Assembly: GCA_023399595.1 (NCBI GenBank)
Contig: JAEWOR010000009.1
Location: forward strand, 17,324 to 81,323
Length of the DNA: 64,000 nucleotides
From: Bacteroidota bacterium
GTDB taxonomy: Bacteria; Bacteroidota; Bacteroidia; Flavobacteriales; Weeksellaceae
Reading direction: 5' to 3'
Numbering within the stretch: position 1 is the stretch's first letter; each line of letters opens with the position of its first letter. Under the pieces are notes generated by a model. That model was not told where the DNA came from. It ran no database searches and saw nothing but the letters and a program-made list of their open reading frames with translations. Made by a program: the position numbers and the translations under genes. Positions 34,072-41,323 of the stretch are shown here, piece after piece.

Positions 34072-36048
34072 ATGATTTCTAAACAAACAATAGATAAGAT
34101 ATTTTCCACCATTCGTGTGGAAGAAATTATTGGTGAATATGTTCAACTAAAACGTGCAGGCTCCAATTTTAAGGGTTTGAGTCCGTTTCATGATGAAAAA
34201 TCGCCAAGTTTTATTGTTTCCCCCAGTAAACAAATTTGGAAAGATTTTTCCAGCGGAAAAGGAGGGACTGCGATTTCCTTTCTTATGGAAATTGAAAATT
34301 TCACCTATCCTGAAGCTCTTCGTCATGCCGCAAAAAAATATGGAATTGAAATAGAGGAAGATTTAAAAGAATTTTCTGAAGAAGCCAAACAAGCTCAATC
34401 TGAAAGAGATATTCTCTATAAAATTCATGAAGTTGCGAATGATTTTTACCAACATCAAATTTGGGAGTCTGAGGAAGGTAAAATGATTGGTTTGTCCTAT
34501 TTTAAAGAGCGAGAACTGAAGGATGAAATCATTAAAAAATTCCAATTGGGATATTCTCCAGAAAAGAAAAATGCTTTTACAAGTTTTTCTATTGAAAAGG
34601 GATATTCTAAGGAGATTTTAGAGAAATCTGGACTTTCAATTTTTCCAGAAAATTCACCTGAAGGAATAGACCGTTTCCGAGAAAGGGTAACTTTCCCTAT
34701 TCATAGTTTTTCGGGAAGGGTTTTGGGTTTTGGAGCGAGAATTTTAAAGAATAATGTAAAAACCGCTAAATATCTCAACTCACCAGAAACAGAAATTTAC
34801 CATAAATCGAATGTGTTGTATGGTTTATTTCAAGGAAAACAAGCAATTTCTAAAAAGAATTTATGCTTGTTGGTGGAAGGTTATATGGATGTTATTTCGC
34901 TTCACCAAAGTGGAATTGAAAATGTAGTGGCCAGTTCTGGAACTTCTTTAACAACCGAACAAATTAAGCTTATAAAGCGTTTAACGGAAAACGTAACGAT
35001 ACTTTTTGATGGCGATAATGCAGGAATAAAGGCGAGTTTTAGAAGTATTGATATGCTTTTAACGGAAGGCATGAATATACGTGTTCTTCTTTTTCCTGAT
35101 GGTGATGATCCCGATTCTTTTGCGCGAAAACACGCTCAAGAATTTGTTGAAAATTATATTGATAAGGAAGCCAAAGATTTTATAGATTTTAAAGCGGAAA
35201 TTCTTTTAAAGGAAGCCGAAAATGATCCAATAAAGAAAGCGGATGCTATTCGAAATATCGTTAAATCGGTTGGTTTTGTTCAAAATGCACTGAAACGCGA
35301 GGTGTATTTAAAGGAAGTTTCTAATAAGTTTGGACTGTCGGAGCAGAGTTTGTTCAATGAATTGAATGTTCAAAGACAGATTATTCAAGGTCAAACAGCA
35401 CCATTTCCAAAAGAAAATAATTTTCAGAAGCTTGAAGTTGTTCCTAATGAAGCAGAACTAGAAACGGAGGATGTTTTTTTGTTCGATTTATTGAGTCAGG
35501 AGAATAAGTTGATTAACTTAATGTTGATGTTCGGAGATGTAGTTTTAAAAAGGCAAAATGAAAATCTTGAAACTTATGAAATTACTGTTATTGAGGAGAT
35601 TCTCCAGCATTTTGATGAGGAATATTACACTTTCCAAAATGATTCTAATTTAAAAATTGTAGAATCTATAAAAGAAGGAATCGAAAATAGTGAAATTCGC
35701 TCTGGAAACTTCTTTTTAACTTTAATGGATGAAGAAATTACGTTGAAAGTTACAGATGCTTTGATGATTCCTAATGAGTTGAGCGATTGGACGACAAGAA
35801 ATATTTTCCCCGTTCAGATTGGGGATAAAGTGGCTCCGGAAGTAGAAAATGATATTTTGATACACAAATACTATTTCATTAATTTTATGATGCAAAAGTT
35901 TAATGAAGAACTAGAAATTTATAGGGAAACGGATAATGAAAAGTATTTCGAGAACATTAAAAAAATAATGATTTTGAAAAATCTCTCTACAAAAATTGTG
36001 GAAAGAATAGGATGGTCGCCTGTGACAAAAAGTCCTATAAAATTTTAG
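34072..36048 (+). CDS. dnaG: DNA primase without zinc-finger cysteines
   Basis: Makes RNA primers at the replication fork. The 658-residue protein has the CHC2-type N-domain, the RNA polymerase core, and the Toprim fold with 'LLVEGYMDVISLHQ' and 'TILFDGDNAGIKA', whose acidic residues bind the metals. The last 250 residues are the helicase-binding region. The N-domain keeps its shape (FKGLSPFHDEKSPSF ... KQIWKDFSSGKGGT), but the three zinc cysteines are gone: S37, D58 and S61 stand in their places, while H40 remains. Its product therefore cannot bind zinc in the usual way. I recall the same in other flavobacteria. Confidence 0.95.
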   Translation: MISKQTIDKIFSTIRVEEIIGEYVQLKRAGSNFKGLSPFHDEKSPSFIVSPSKQIWKDFSSGKGGTAISFLMEIENFTYPEALRHAAKKYGIEIEEDLKEFSEEAKQAQSERDILYKIHEVANDFYQHQIWESEEGKMIGLSYFKERELKDEIIKKFQLGYSPEKKNAFTSFSIEKGYSKEILEKSGLSIFPENSPEGIDRFRERVTFPIHSFSGRVLGFGARILKNNVKTAKYLNSPETEIYHKSNVLYGLFQGKQAISKKNLCLLVEGYMDVISLHQSGIENVVASSGTSLTTEQIKLIKRLTENVTILFDGDNAGIKASFRSIDMLLTEGMNIRVLLFPDGDDPDSFARKHAQEFVENYIDKEAKDFIDFKAEILLKEAENDPIKKADAIRNIVKSVGFVQNALKREVYLKEVSNKFGLSEQSLFNELNVQRQIIQGQTAPFPKENNFQKLEVVPNEAELETEDVFLFDLLSQENKLINLMLMFGDVVLKRQNENLETYEITVIEEILQHFDEEYYTFQNDSNLKIVESIKEGIENSEIRSGNFFLTLMDEEITLKVTDALMIPNELSDWTTRNIFPVQIGDKVAPEVENDILIHKYYFINFMMQKFNEELEIYRETDNEKYFENIKKIMILKNLSTKIVERIGWSPVTKSPIKF

Positions 36049-36093
36049 GAATAAAAATTGTAAATTGAAAACTAAGTTTTAATATAATCACAT

Positions 36094-36777
36094 ATGGACA
36101 TAAAAAAAGAATTCAGAGATTTCTCTGTAAAACATTTAGGAAATAATGGTTTAGTTACCGATCAATATATGGGAATGTATGGGCCAACAAATCTTACCCC
36201 CTACATTATGGAAGAAAGAAGAATGAATGTTGCTCAAATGGACGTTTTCTCTCGTCTAATGATGGATAGAATTATCTTCTTGGGAACTGGTATTGATGAT
36301 CAAGTGGCGAATATTGTTACCGCTCAGCTTTTATTTTTAGAAAGTTCTGATCCTTCTAAAGATATTCAAATTTATATCAACTCTCCTGGAGGAAGTGTTT
36401 ACGCGGGGCTAGGTATTTATGATACAATGCAGATTATTAAACCTGATGTAGCTACTATTTGTACTGGTATGGCTGCTTCTATGGGAGCTGTCCTTTTGGT
36501 GGCTGGAGAAAAAGGAAAACGTTCTGCTCTTAAACATTCAAGAGTGATGATTCACCAACCTTCTGGCGGTGCCCAAGGTGTAGCAACGGATATGGAAATT
36601 AACTTAAGAGAGATGCTAAAATTGAAAACTGAGTTGTATGAAATTATATCGCATCATTCTGGACAAGCTTACGAATGGGTGGAGAAAAACTCAGAACGAG
36701 ATTATTGGATGACTTCTTCTGAAGCTAAAGATAATGGAATGGTAGATGAGGTTCTTCAAAGAGCTGTTGAAAAGTAA
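36094..36777 (+). CDS. clpP: ATP-dependent Clp protease proteolytic subunit
   Basis: The serine peptidase chamber of ClpXP/ClpAP. The 227-residue protein has S129 in TGMAASMGAVLL and H154 in RVMIHQPSGGA, with an aspartate in 'SERDYWM' as third member. The N-terminal 30 residues before 'IMEERRMNVAQMDVFSRL' are longer than in E. coli and are probably a cleaved propeptide. It is on the same strand as dnaG, 45 bases downstream. No clpX follows; instead there are two strong hairpins and a convergent tpiA. Confidence 0.95.
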   Translation: MDIKKEFRDFSVKHLGNNGLVTDQYMGMYGPTNLTPYIMEERRMNVAQMDVFSRLMMDRIIFLGTGIDDQVANIVTAQLLFLESSDPSKDIQIYINSPGGSVYAGLGIYDTMQIIKPDVATICTGMAASMGAVLLVAGEKGKRSALKHSRVMIHQPSGGAQGVATDMEINLREMLKLKTELYEIISHHSGQAYEWVEKNSERDYWMTSSEAKDNGMVDEVLQRAVEK

Positions 36778-36795
36778 TTTTAAAATAGATTTTAG

Positions 36796-36822
36796 TTTCG
36801 GCGGAGCTTTGCTCCGCCGAAA
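36796..36822. repeat. GC-rich perfect hairpin after clpP
   Basis: 12-bp perfect stem TTTCGGCGGAGC / GCTCCGCCGAAA with a 3-base TTT loop. It is far richer in G+C than the region and is followed by 'tcttt' only, so it is not a good terminator by itself. Confidence 0.85.
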
Positions 36823-36827
36823 TCTTT

Positions 36828-36870
36828 AAAAAAACCACCGTGGCAACGAAGTTGCCGCGGTGGTTTTTTT
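36828..36870. terminator. Bidirectional terminator between clpP and tpiA
   Basis: A 20-bp stem (left arm starts AAAAAAACCACCG, right arm ends CGGTGGTTTTTTT; one G-U pair) with loop GAA. The A-run and T-run make it work on both strands, for clpP and for tpiA. Confidence 0.92.
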
Positions 36871-36934
36871 AAAGTATAGAATGAAATTTTAATTTCCAAT
36901 ACAAAAGATGGGTAATTAAAACGTATTTTTAATA

Positions 36935-37696
36935 TTATGGATTAAAAGCCTCGATAATTTTTGAGAAATCATCAATTTTTAAAGCAGCTCCACCAATCAA
37001 ACCACCATCAATATCTGGTTGAGAGAAAATTTCCTTTGCGTTATCGGGTTTTACAGAACCACCATATAAAATAGAAACTTCTTCAGCTATTTCTTTTCCA
37101 AACATATTGGTAAGAATTCCACGAATATGAGCGTGAATTTCCTGAGCTTGCTCTGGAGTTGCCGTTTCACCTGTTCCAATTGCCCAAACTGGTTCGTAAG
37201 CAATAACCAGTTTTTTAGCATCTTCAGCAGAAATTCCCGCTAAAGCAACTTCAGTTTGATTTTTTACCACTTCAAAATGCTCACCTGCTTTTCTTTGCTC
37301 TAAAGTTTCACCGTTACAGTAAATTGGAGTTAAACCTTTTGCTAAAGCTAATTTTATTTTTTGGTTGCAATGAGCATCGGTTTCACCATGGTAAATTCTT
37401 CTTTCAGAATGTCCCACCAAAGATCCCATTGCATCAATAGATTCCAACATATCTGCAGAAATTTCTCCAGTATAAGCACCACTTTCATGGTCGCTCATTT
37501 CCTGGGCAAAAACACCTATTTCATCCTTCTCAAAAACATCTTTTGCCATCATTAAATACAATGCAGGAGGAGCAATCCAAACTTCACAGTTGGTAGCATT
37601 ATTGTTTTTATAACTTAGTAATTGTACCATTAATTGTTGAGCATCAATTACATTTTTGTTCATTTTCCAGTTTCCAGCAACTATTTTTCTTCTCAT
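36935..37696 (-). CDS. tpiA: Triosephosphate isomerase
   Basis: Glycolytic interconversion of dihydroxyacetone phosphate and glyceraldehyde 3-phosphate. The 253-residue protein has all catalytic residues: N9 and K11 in AGNWKMNK, H96 in VGHSERR, E168 in AYEPVWAIGTG, with the phosphate loop 'YGGSVKPDN' near the end. It is the last gene of a minus-strand run: DUF1599, BT_3928-type protein, TerB-like protein, tpiA, with 47 bases before it. This order (without TerB in some) is common in Bacteroidota as I recall. Confidence 0.96.
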   Translation of the reverse strand: MRRKIVAGNWKMNKNVIDAQQLMVQLLSYKNNNATNCEVWIAPPALYLMMAKDVFEKDEIGVFAQEMSDHESGAYTGEISADMLESIDAMGSLVGHSERRIYHGETDAHCNQKIKLALAKGLTPIYCNGETLEQRKAGEHFEVVKNQTEVALAGISAEDAKKLVIAYEPVWAIGTGETATPEQAQEIHAHIRGILTNMFGKEIAEEVSILYGGSVKPDNAKEIFSQPDIDGGLIGGAALKIDDFSKIIEAFNP

Positions 37697-37743
37697 ATTT
37701 TTTAATTTCTTATTATTTATTTCTTTTCGTTAATACTTCTGTA

Positions 37744-38094
37744 TTAATTAATCTTCCAAATTTCTTTCATTAAAGTATAGAATTTGTGCTCTTTTGCGCT
37801 AACATCATCACTAGCTTTGATAAGTTTTTTAGCAAAAGCTCTAAACTCCTCTCTTTCTTTTTCAATAGAATCATCATAGAAGCATTGTGCATGGAATTCA
37901 AAATGCTTTTTCCACTCACTTGGAGCAAGATTAGCAATAATTTCTGTCTCATTATCTAGACTTACAAAAAAAGGAAATTCCTTTTCTAAATATTCTTTAA
38001 TTACTTTTTCTTCATCGGAATGAAATTTATAATCGACGGCAGAAAGGATCATTAAAAGATGATATCCTGCGATAGATTTATTTGATTTTTGCAT
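37744..38094 (-). CDS. TerB-like helical protein
   Basis: A 116-residue, mainly helical protein that resembles the tellurite-resistance TerB family: 'GYHLLMILSAVDYKFHSDEEKVIKEYLE' fits the TerB opening in which acidic residues of an EF-like loop follow 'a-D-G-x-h', and 'ERE-EF-RAFAKKLIKASDDVSAKEHKFY' repeats the same pattern in the second half, as in TerB. There are no other ter genes, so tellurite resistance is not implied. It starts nine bases from a heptamer repeat array that fills its whole upstream spacer. Confidence 0.65.
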   Translation of the reverse strand: MQKSNKSIAGYHLLMILSAVDYKFHSDEEKVIKEYLEKEFPFFVSLDNETEIIANLAPSEWKKHFEFHAQCFYDDSIEKEREEFRAFAKKLIKASDDVSAKEHKFYTLMKEIWKIN

Positions 38095-38102
38095 ATTTAT
38101 TT

Positions 38103-38193
38103 GAATTATGAATTATGAATTATGAATTATGAATTATGAATTATGAATTAAATTTGTCTAACTTCTAACTTCTAACTTCTAACTTCTAACCTC
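38103..38193 (-). repeat. Compound heptamer array between the BT_3928-type and TerB-like genes
   Basis: 91 bases with strict 7-base period. Plus-strand reading: six GAATTAT, one GAATTAA, one ATTTGTC, four TAACTTC, one TAACCTC. The unit changes halfway but the phase is unbroken. On one side it runs into the stop codon of the BT_3928-type gene (38193-38195), on the other it ends nine bases from the TerB-like start codon. Confidence 0.9.
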
Positions 38194-39278
38194 TAGTTAA
38201 CATAGTCTTTTGCCGGTAGTTTTTCAATAATTTTCCCGTTTTGAAGAACCATCACAAAAGGATTACTCCTCGCAATGGTCTTTATAGCGGTTCCGTCCAT
38301 TAAAAGATTCGGAATGTTAGGGAAAGTTTTAGGTTGTGTAGAAACTCCATAAACAGGAATTCCTCCTTGAGTTTTTGCTTTTGCAATAGCTTGATTGATG
38401 ATTTCTAGTGAAGCTTCTTTAGGTTTGTAAGAAAATAATAATATGGCTTTAGGAGCTTTTAAAACTTCTTCAGTAATATCATTTCCAGTTTCATCTTCCA
38501 ATTTAAATTTTGAAATTTCAGATTGGTAACCTTCTTTTATCAATTTAGATTCATTTTTACCTTCTTCAATTTTCCAAGGAGTTCCTTCTTGCCAATATTT
38601 TTTATCATTAATATAATCGTCTTGATTGATATTAATTACTTCTCCGGTTGTAGTGTTTTTTAATGAATAATAGGTTTTATATTCAGATGGATTTTTAGCA
38701 ATTTTTTCACGTTCAGAAACCAAATTTGTCCCTATTTTATAATGTCTGAAATCAATCATTGGTTCATGAAGAATTCCTCTTGACATAATGAAAATCATGA
38801 CCACAGAAAATAATCCAATCACAATAGCCTTGAATTTACCGTTGCTTTCATCGTTTCTAAACTCTTTTCTATACAAAATGAAAAGAATTATTAATGCTAA
38901 AAGTAAAACGATGTCTTTAATAAAACTTTCCCAAGGCGTGAATTTTATGGCGTCTCCAAAACAGCCACAATCTGTTACTACATTAAAATAAGCGGAATAA
39001 AAGGTTAGGAAACCAAAGAAAACGCAGAGAACAATTAAAGCTGCCAATGTAAAGCGAAGTTTAGCCTTTACTACCAACATTATTCCTAAAAGAAGTTCTA
39101 AAGCTACCACAATAATGGCAAAAGCAAGTGCAAACTCCTCTAAAAACGGCATATTGAAAACCACAGGAGAAAAATATTCTTCTAGTTTAAAGGAAAAACC
39201 TACTAAATCTACTGCTTTTACAAATCCTGAGGCTATAAAAATTAAACCTACAATAATTCTTAGTAATGCTTTAATCAT
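38193..39278 (-). CDS. BT_3928-family DoxX-like membrane protein
   Basis: A 361-residue inner-membrane protein. The N-terminal half is DoxX/MauE-like, with four membrane helices (about 4-22, 46-68, 75-93, 118-138) and the family stretches 'IASGFVKAVDLVGFSFKLEEYF' (in part) and TDCGCFGDAIKFTPWESF. After one more helix at about 150-166, the C-terminal half (from about 270) looks like a thioredoxin-fold domain without a CxxC pair: 'AILLFSYKPKEASLEIINQA' and 'GGIPVYGVSTQP'. The cysteine pair in DCGCFGD suggests a redox role, unproven. It follows DUF1599 by 10 bases and its stop codon adjoins a heptamer array. Confidence 0.83.
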   Translation of the reverse strand: MIKALLRIIVGLIFIASGFVKAVDLVGFSFKLEEYFSPVVFNMPFLEEFALAFAIIVVALELLLGIMLVVKAKLRFTLAALIVLCVFFGFLTFYSAYFNVVTDCGCFGDAIKFTPWESFIKDIVLLLALIILFILYRKEFRNDESNGKFKAIVIGLFSVVMIFIMSRGILHEPMIDFRHYKIGTNLVSEREKIAKNPSEYKTYYSLKNTTTGEVININQDDYINDKKYWQEGTPWKIEEGKNESKLIKEGYQSEISKFKLEDETGNDITEEVLKAPKAILLFSYKPKEASLEIINQAIAKAKTQGGIPVYGVSTQPKTFPNIPNLLMDGTAIKTIARSNPFVMVLQNGKIIEKLPAKDYVN

Positions 39279-39288
39279 AATTTTATAT

Positions 39289-39855
39289 TTAAGTGAGTTT
39301 GGGTGTAAAGGTTTGGTTTTTTTCTGCCAGTTTTATCAAACAGAAAACGGCATAATTCAGCATATCAAAATAATTGGCGTCTAAACCTTCAGAGACCAAT
39401 GTTTTACCTTGATTGTCTTCAATTTGTTTTGTTCTCAGCACTTTTTGGTAAATAAGATCCGTGATAGAGGAAATCCTCATATCTCGCCAAGCTTCACCAT
39501 AATCGTGGTTTTTTCTCTCCATTAAATCTTTTGCAGCTTTGGAATATTGATCATATAAACTTAAAATTTCTTGTGGATCATCATTGAAATTGTCCGCTAA
39601 GCCTTTTTCCAACTGTATTAATGCAATAATGGAATAATTAACAATCGCTATAAACTCACTTTCCTCACTTTCGTCCACCATTTTTTTATCCGTCATCTGC
39701 AAAGTACGAATTCTATTCACTTTGATATAGATTTGATCCGTGATAGAGCTTGTTCTCAATACGCGCCAAGCTGCACCATAATCTTTCATTTTTTTACTAA
39801 AAAGATCTCTGCATTGAACAATAACTTTATCGAATTCTAGGGAAGTGGTAAGCAT
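39289..39855 (-). CDS. DUF1599 protein (duplicated domain)
   Basis: A 188-residue protein of the DUF1599 family. Two internal copies of the same motif are visible: KKMKDYGAAWRVLRTSSITD with 'QIYIKVNRIRTLQ' (22-55) and RKNHDYGEAWRDMRISSITD with 'LIYQKVLRTKQIE' (117-150). Each is followed by an acidic helix and 'NYSIIALIQLEKG' or 'NYAVFCLIKLAEK'. The family resembles nucleotide-modification enzymes, so a nucleotide substrate is plausible but not shown. It is first in the run to tpiA, with its own -7 box (TATCTTTG) 17 bases upstream. Confidence 0.85.
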   Translation of the reverse strand: MLTTSLEFDKVIVQCRDLFSKKMKDYGAAWRVLRTSSITDQIYIKVNRIRTLQMTDKKMVDESEESEFIAIVNYSIIALIQLEKGLADNFNDDPQEILSLYDQYSKAAKDLMERKNHDYGEAWRDMRISSITDLIYQKVLRTKQIEDNQGKTLVSEGLDANYFDMLNYAVFCLIKLAEKNQTFTPKLT

Positions 39856-39872
39856 ATTTTTATTAATTGTCC

Positions 39873-39880
39873 CAAAGATA
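39873..39880 (-). promoter_or_regulatory. -7 promoter box of the DUF1599 gene
   Basis: TATCTTTG on the minus strand, 17 bases before the start codon; it would drive the run down to tpiA. Confidence 0.6.
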
Positions 39881-39894
39881 GGGAATTTTTGGAT

Positions 39895-40092
39895 TTTGAG
39901 CTTTGGGTTTGGAGATTCGAGTTTCGGGTTTGGGCATTCGAGATGAAGATTGATGATATTGGTAATTAGTAAAGAATAAAGAATAAAGAATAAATTTTAC
40001 TAAACTTCTAACTTCTAACTTCTAACTTCTAACTTCTAACTTCTAACTTCTAACTTCTAACTTCTAACCTCTAACTTCTAACCTCTAACCTC
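39895..40092 (+). repeat. Long graded heptamer array before folP
   Basis: About 28 heptamers. From left: degraded units of form TTyGrGn (TTTGAGC, TTTGGGT, TTGGAGA, TTCGAGT, TTCGGGT, TTGGGCA, TTCGAGA), then TGAAGAT and TGATGAT. These are followed by three exact TAAAGAA (39970-39990), two transition units, then twelve CTTCTAA/CCTCTAA (40005-40088). The frame of seven is kept from end to end. It fills the spacer between DUF1599 and folP and ends 23 bases before the folP -7 box, so it covers where a -33 box would lie. Confidence 0.88.
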
Positions 40093-40115
40093 GCATCCCG
40101 CAACACAAATCTTTG

Positions 40116-40123
40116 TATCTTTG
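40116..40123 (+). promoter_or_regulatory. -7 box four bases from the folP start codon
   Basis: TATCTTTG followed by CGCT and then ATG 40128. The reading frame extends up to an ATG-like start at 40113, inside this box, which cannot be transcribed; the real start is 40128 or the in-frame ATG 40143. Confidence 0.65.
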
Positions 40124-40127
40124 CGCT

Positions 40128-40967
40128 ATGAAAGACTTTTCAATGAATTGTAATGGGAAATTGGTGGATTTAAATCAGCCAAGAATTATGGGAATATTAA
40201 ATTTAACGCCAGATTCTTTTTCGGATGGTGGAAAGTTTAATACTGAAAAAACAGCACTTCAACAAGTAGAAAAAATACTGATTGAAGGGGCTTCTTTTAT
40301 TGATATTGGTGCGCAATCTACACGTCCGAATGCTGAATTTTTATCTGCTGAAGAAGAAATTAATAGAATTGGAAGTTTAATTTCTATTATTAAAAAAGAG
40401 TTTCCAGAAGCTTTAATTTCCTTGGATACTTTTTATTCTGATGTAGTAAGATTTGGCTATAACGAAGGTGTGGATGTGGTGAATGATATTTCCGGTGGAC
40501 AATTTGATGAAAAGATGTTTCAAACGGTGACTGATTGTGGTTTGCCCTATATTTTGATGCATATTAATCCGCAATATGAAAATATGCACGAGAAAATTGA
40601 ATATGAAGATATTACAGTTTCAGTTAATCAATATTTTTCTGAAAAAACGCAAAGTCTTTTGCAATTAGGAGTGAAAGATATTATTCTAGATCCTGGATTT
40701 GGATTTGGAAAAACTATAGAAAATCAGCATCAACTTTTAGATGAAACCGAGTTTTTAGGTTTTGGGAAATATCCATTGCTCATCGGTATTTCCAGGAAGT
40801 CTTTTATTTATAAACCTTTAGCAAAACAACCTCATGAAATAAATGAAGAAACTCAAAAATTGCATTTAAAAGTTTTAGAAAAAGGGGCGAAAATTCTTAG
40901 AGTTCATGATGTGAAAGAGGCGAAAAAAACTTTGAACGATTTTTTGAGTTTAAAGTCTAAGGTTTAA
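40128..40967 (+). CDS. folP: Dihydropteroate synthase
   Basis: Joins p-aminobenzoate to the pterin in folate synthesis; the target of sulfonamides. With the start at 40128 it has 279 residues. Visible: MGILNLTPDSFSDGG (family start signature with the N-x-T-x-D-S-F-S-D), 'IDIGAQSTRPNAEF', 'ISLDTFYSDVV', 'VNDISGGQFD', 'ILDPGFGFGKT' with the pterin-binding aspartate, and 'LLIGISRKSFI'. The end 'LRVHDVKEAKK' completes the barrel. I moved the start downstream of the longest frame because the promoter box occupies 40116-40123. The mRNA is then leaderless or nearly so. Confidence 0.92.
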   Translation: MKDFSMNCNGKLVDLNQPRIMGILNLTPDSFSDGGKFNTEKTALQQVEKILIEGASFIDIGAQSTRPNAEFLSAEEEINRIGSLISIIKKEFPEALISLDTFYSDVVRFGYNEGVDVVNDISGGQFDEKMFQTVTDCGLPYILMHINPQYENMHEKIEYEDITVSVNQYFSEKTQSLLQLGVKDIILDPGFGFGKTIENQHQLLDETEFLGFGKYPLLIGISRKSFIYKPLAKQPHEINEETQKLHLKVLEKGAKILRVHDVKEAKKTLNDFLSLKSKV

Positions 40968-41024
40968 AGTTTAAAAATCTAAGATTGGGTGATATTTGCA
41001 TAATTCTTCTACAATATTTTAATG

Positions 41025-41060
41025 AAAAAACTGTGTAATTCGTTTATCACACAGTTTTAT
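41025..41060. terminator. Bidirectional terminator between folP and the 78-residue gene
   Basis: 10-bp stem aaaactgtgt / acacagtttt with a 12-base loop, A-run before and T-rich after. Confidence 0.8.
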
Positions 41061-41086
41061 TATTTTGACTTATTAATTTGTAGGTT

Positions 41087-41323
41087 TTAGTTCAATTCCT
41101 TTAATTTTTCAGAATATTCTTGTGCAAATTGTTTCCTGTCTTCGTCTAGTTTTTCCTTATTTGTAGGTAAAATATAATTGAAAAGTAAGGTGTTGTCTTC
41201 ATTTAAAAAGATAATTTCTTTTTCTTCGCCATCTATCATTTGCGAGAAAATTTCCCACATGGAAACATCTTTCATTTTTAATAATTCAAAAAACTCCACT
41301 GCCTTTATTTCTATGGTTTTCAT
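41087..41323 (-). CDS. Hypothetical 78-residue protein coupled to a DUF5686 gene
   Basis: I do not recognise a family. The protein is acidic and helical: 'EFFELLKMKDVSMWEIFSQM', 'IIFLNEDNTLLFNYIL', then a charged helix 'KLDEDRKQFAQEYSEKLKE'. Its ATG overlaps the stop codon of the upstream DUF5686 gene by one base (TAATG), so it is probably translated by termination-reinitiation and made with that protein. No signal peptide is seen, so it stays in the cytoplasm. It may be a small partner or regulator; this is inference. Confidence 0.6.
   Translation of the reverse strand: MKTIEIKAVEFFELLKMKDVSMWEIFSQMIDGEEKEIIFLNEDNTLLFNYILPTNKEKLDEDRKQFAQEYSEKLKELN

Noticed and set aside
38103..40092. CRISPR-like array from the regular repeats
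   Set aside because: The unit is only seven bases with no spacers, and no cas genes are present.
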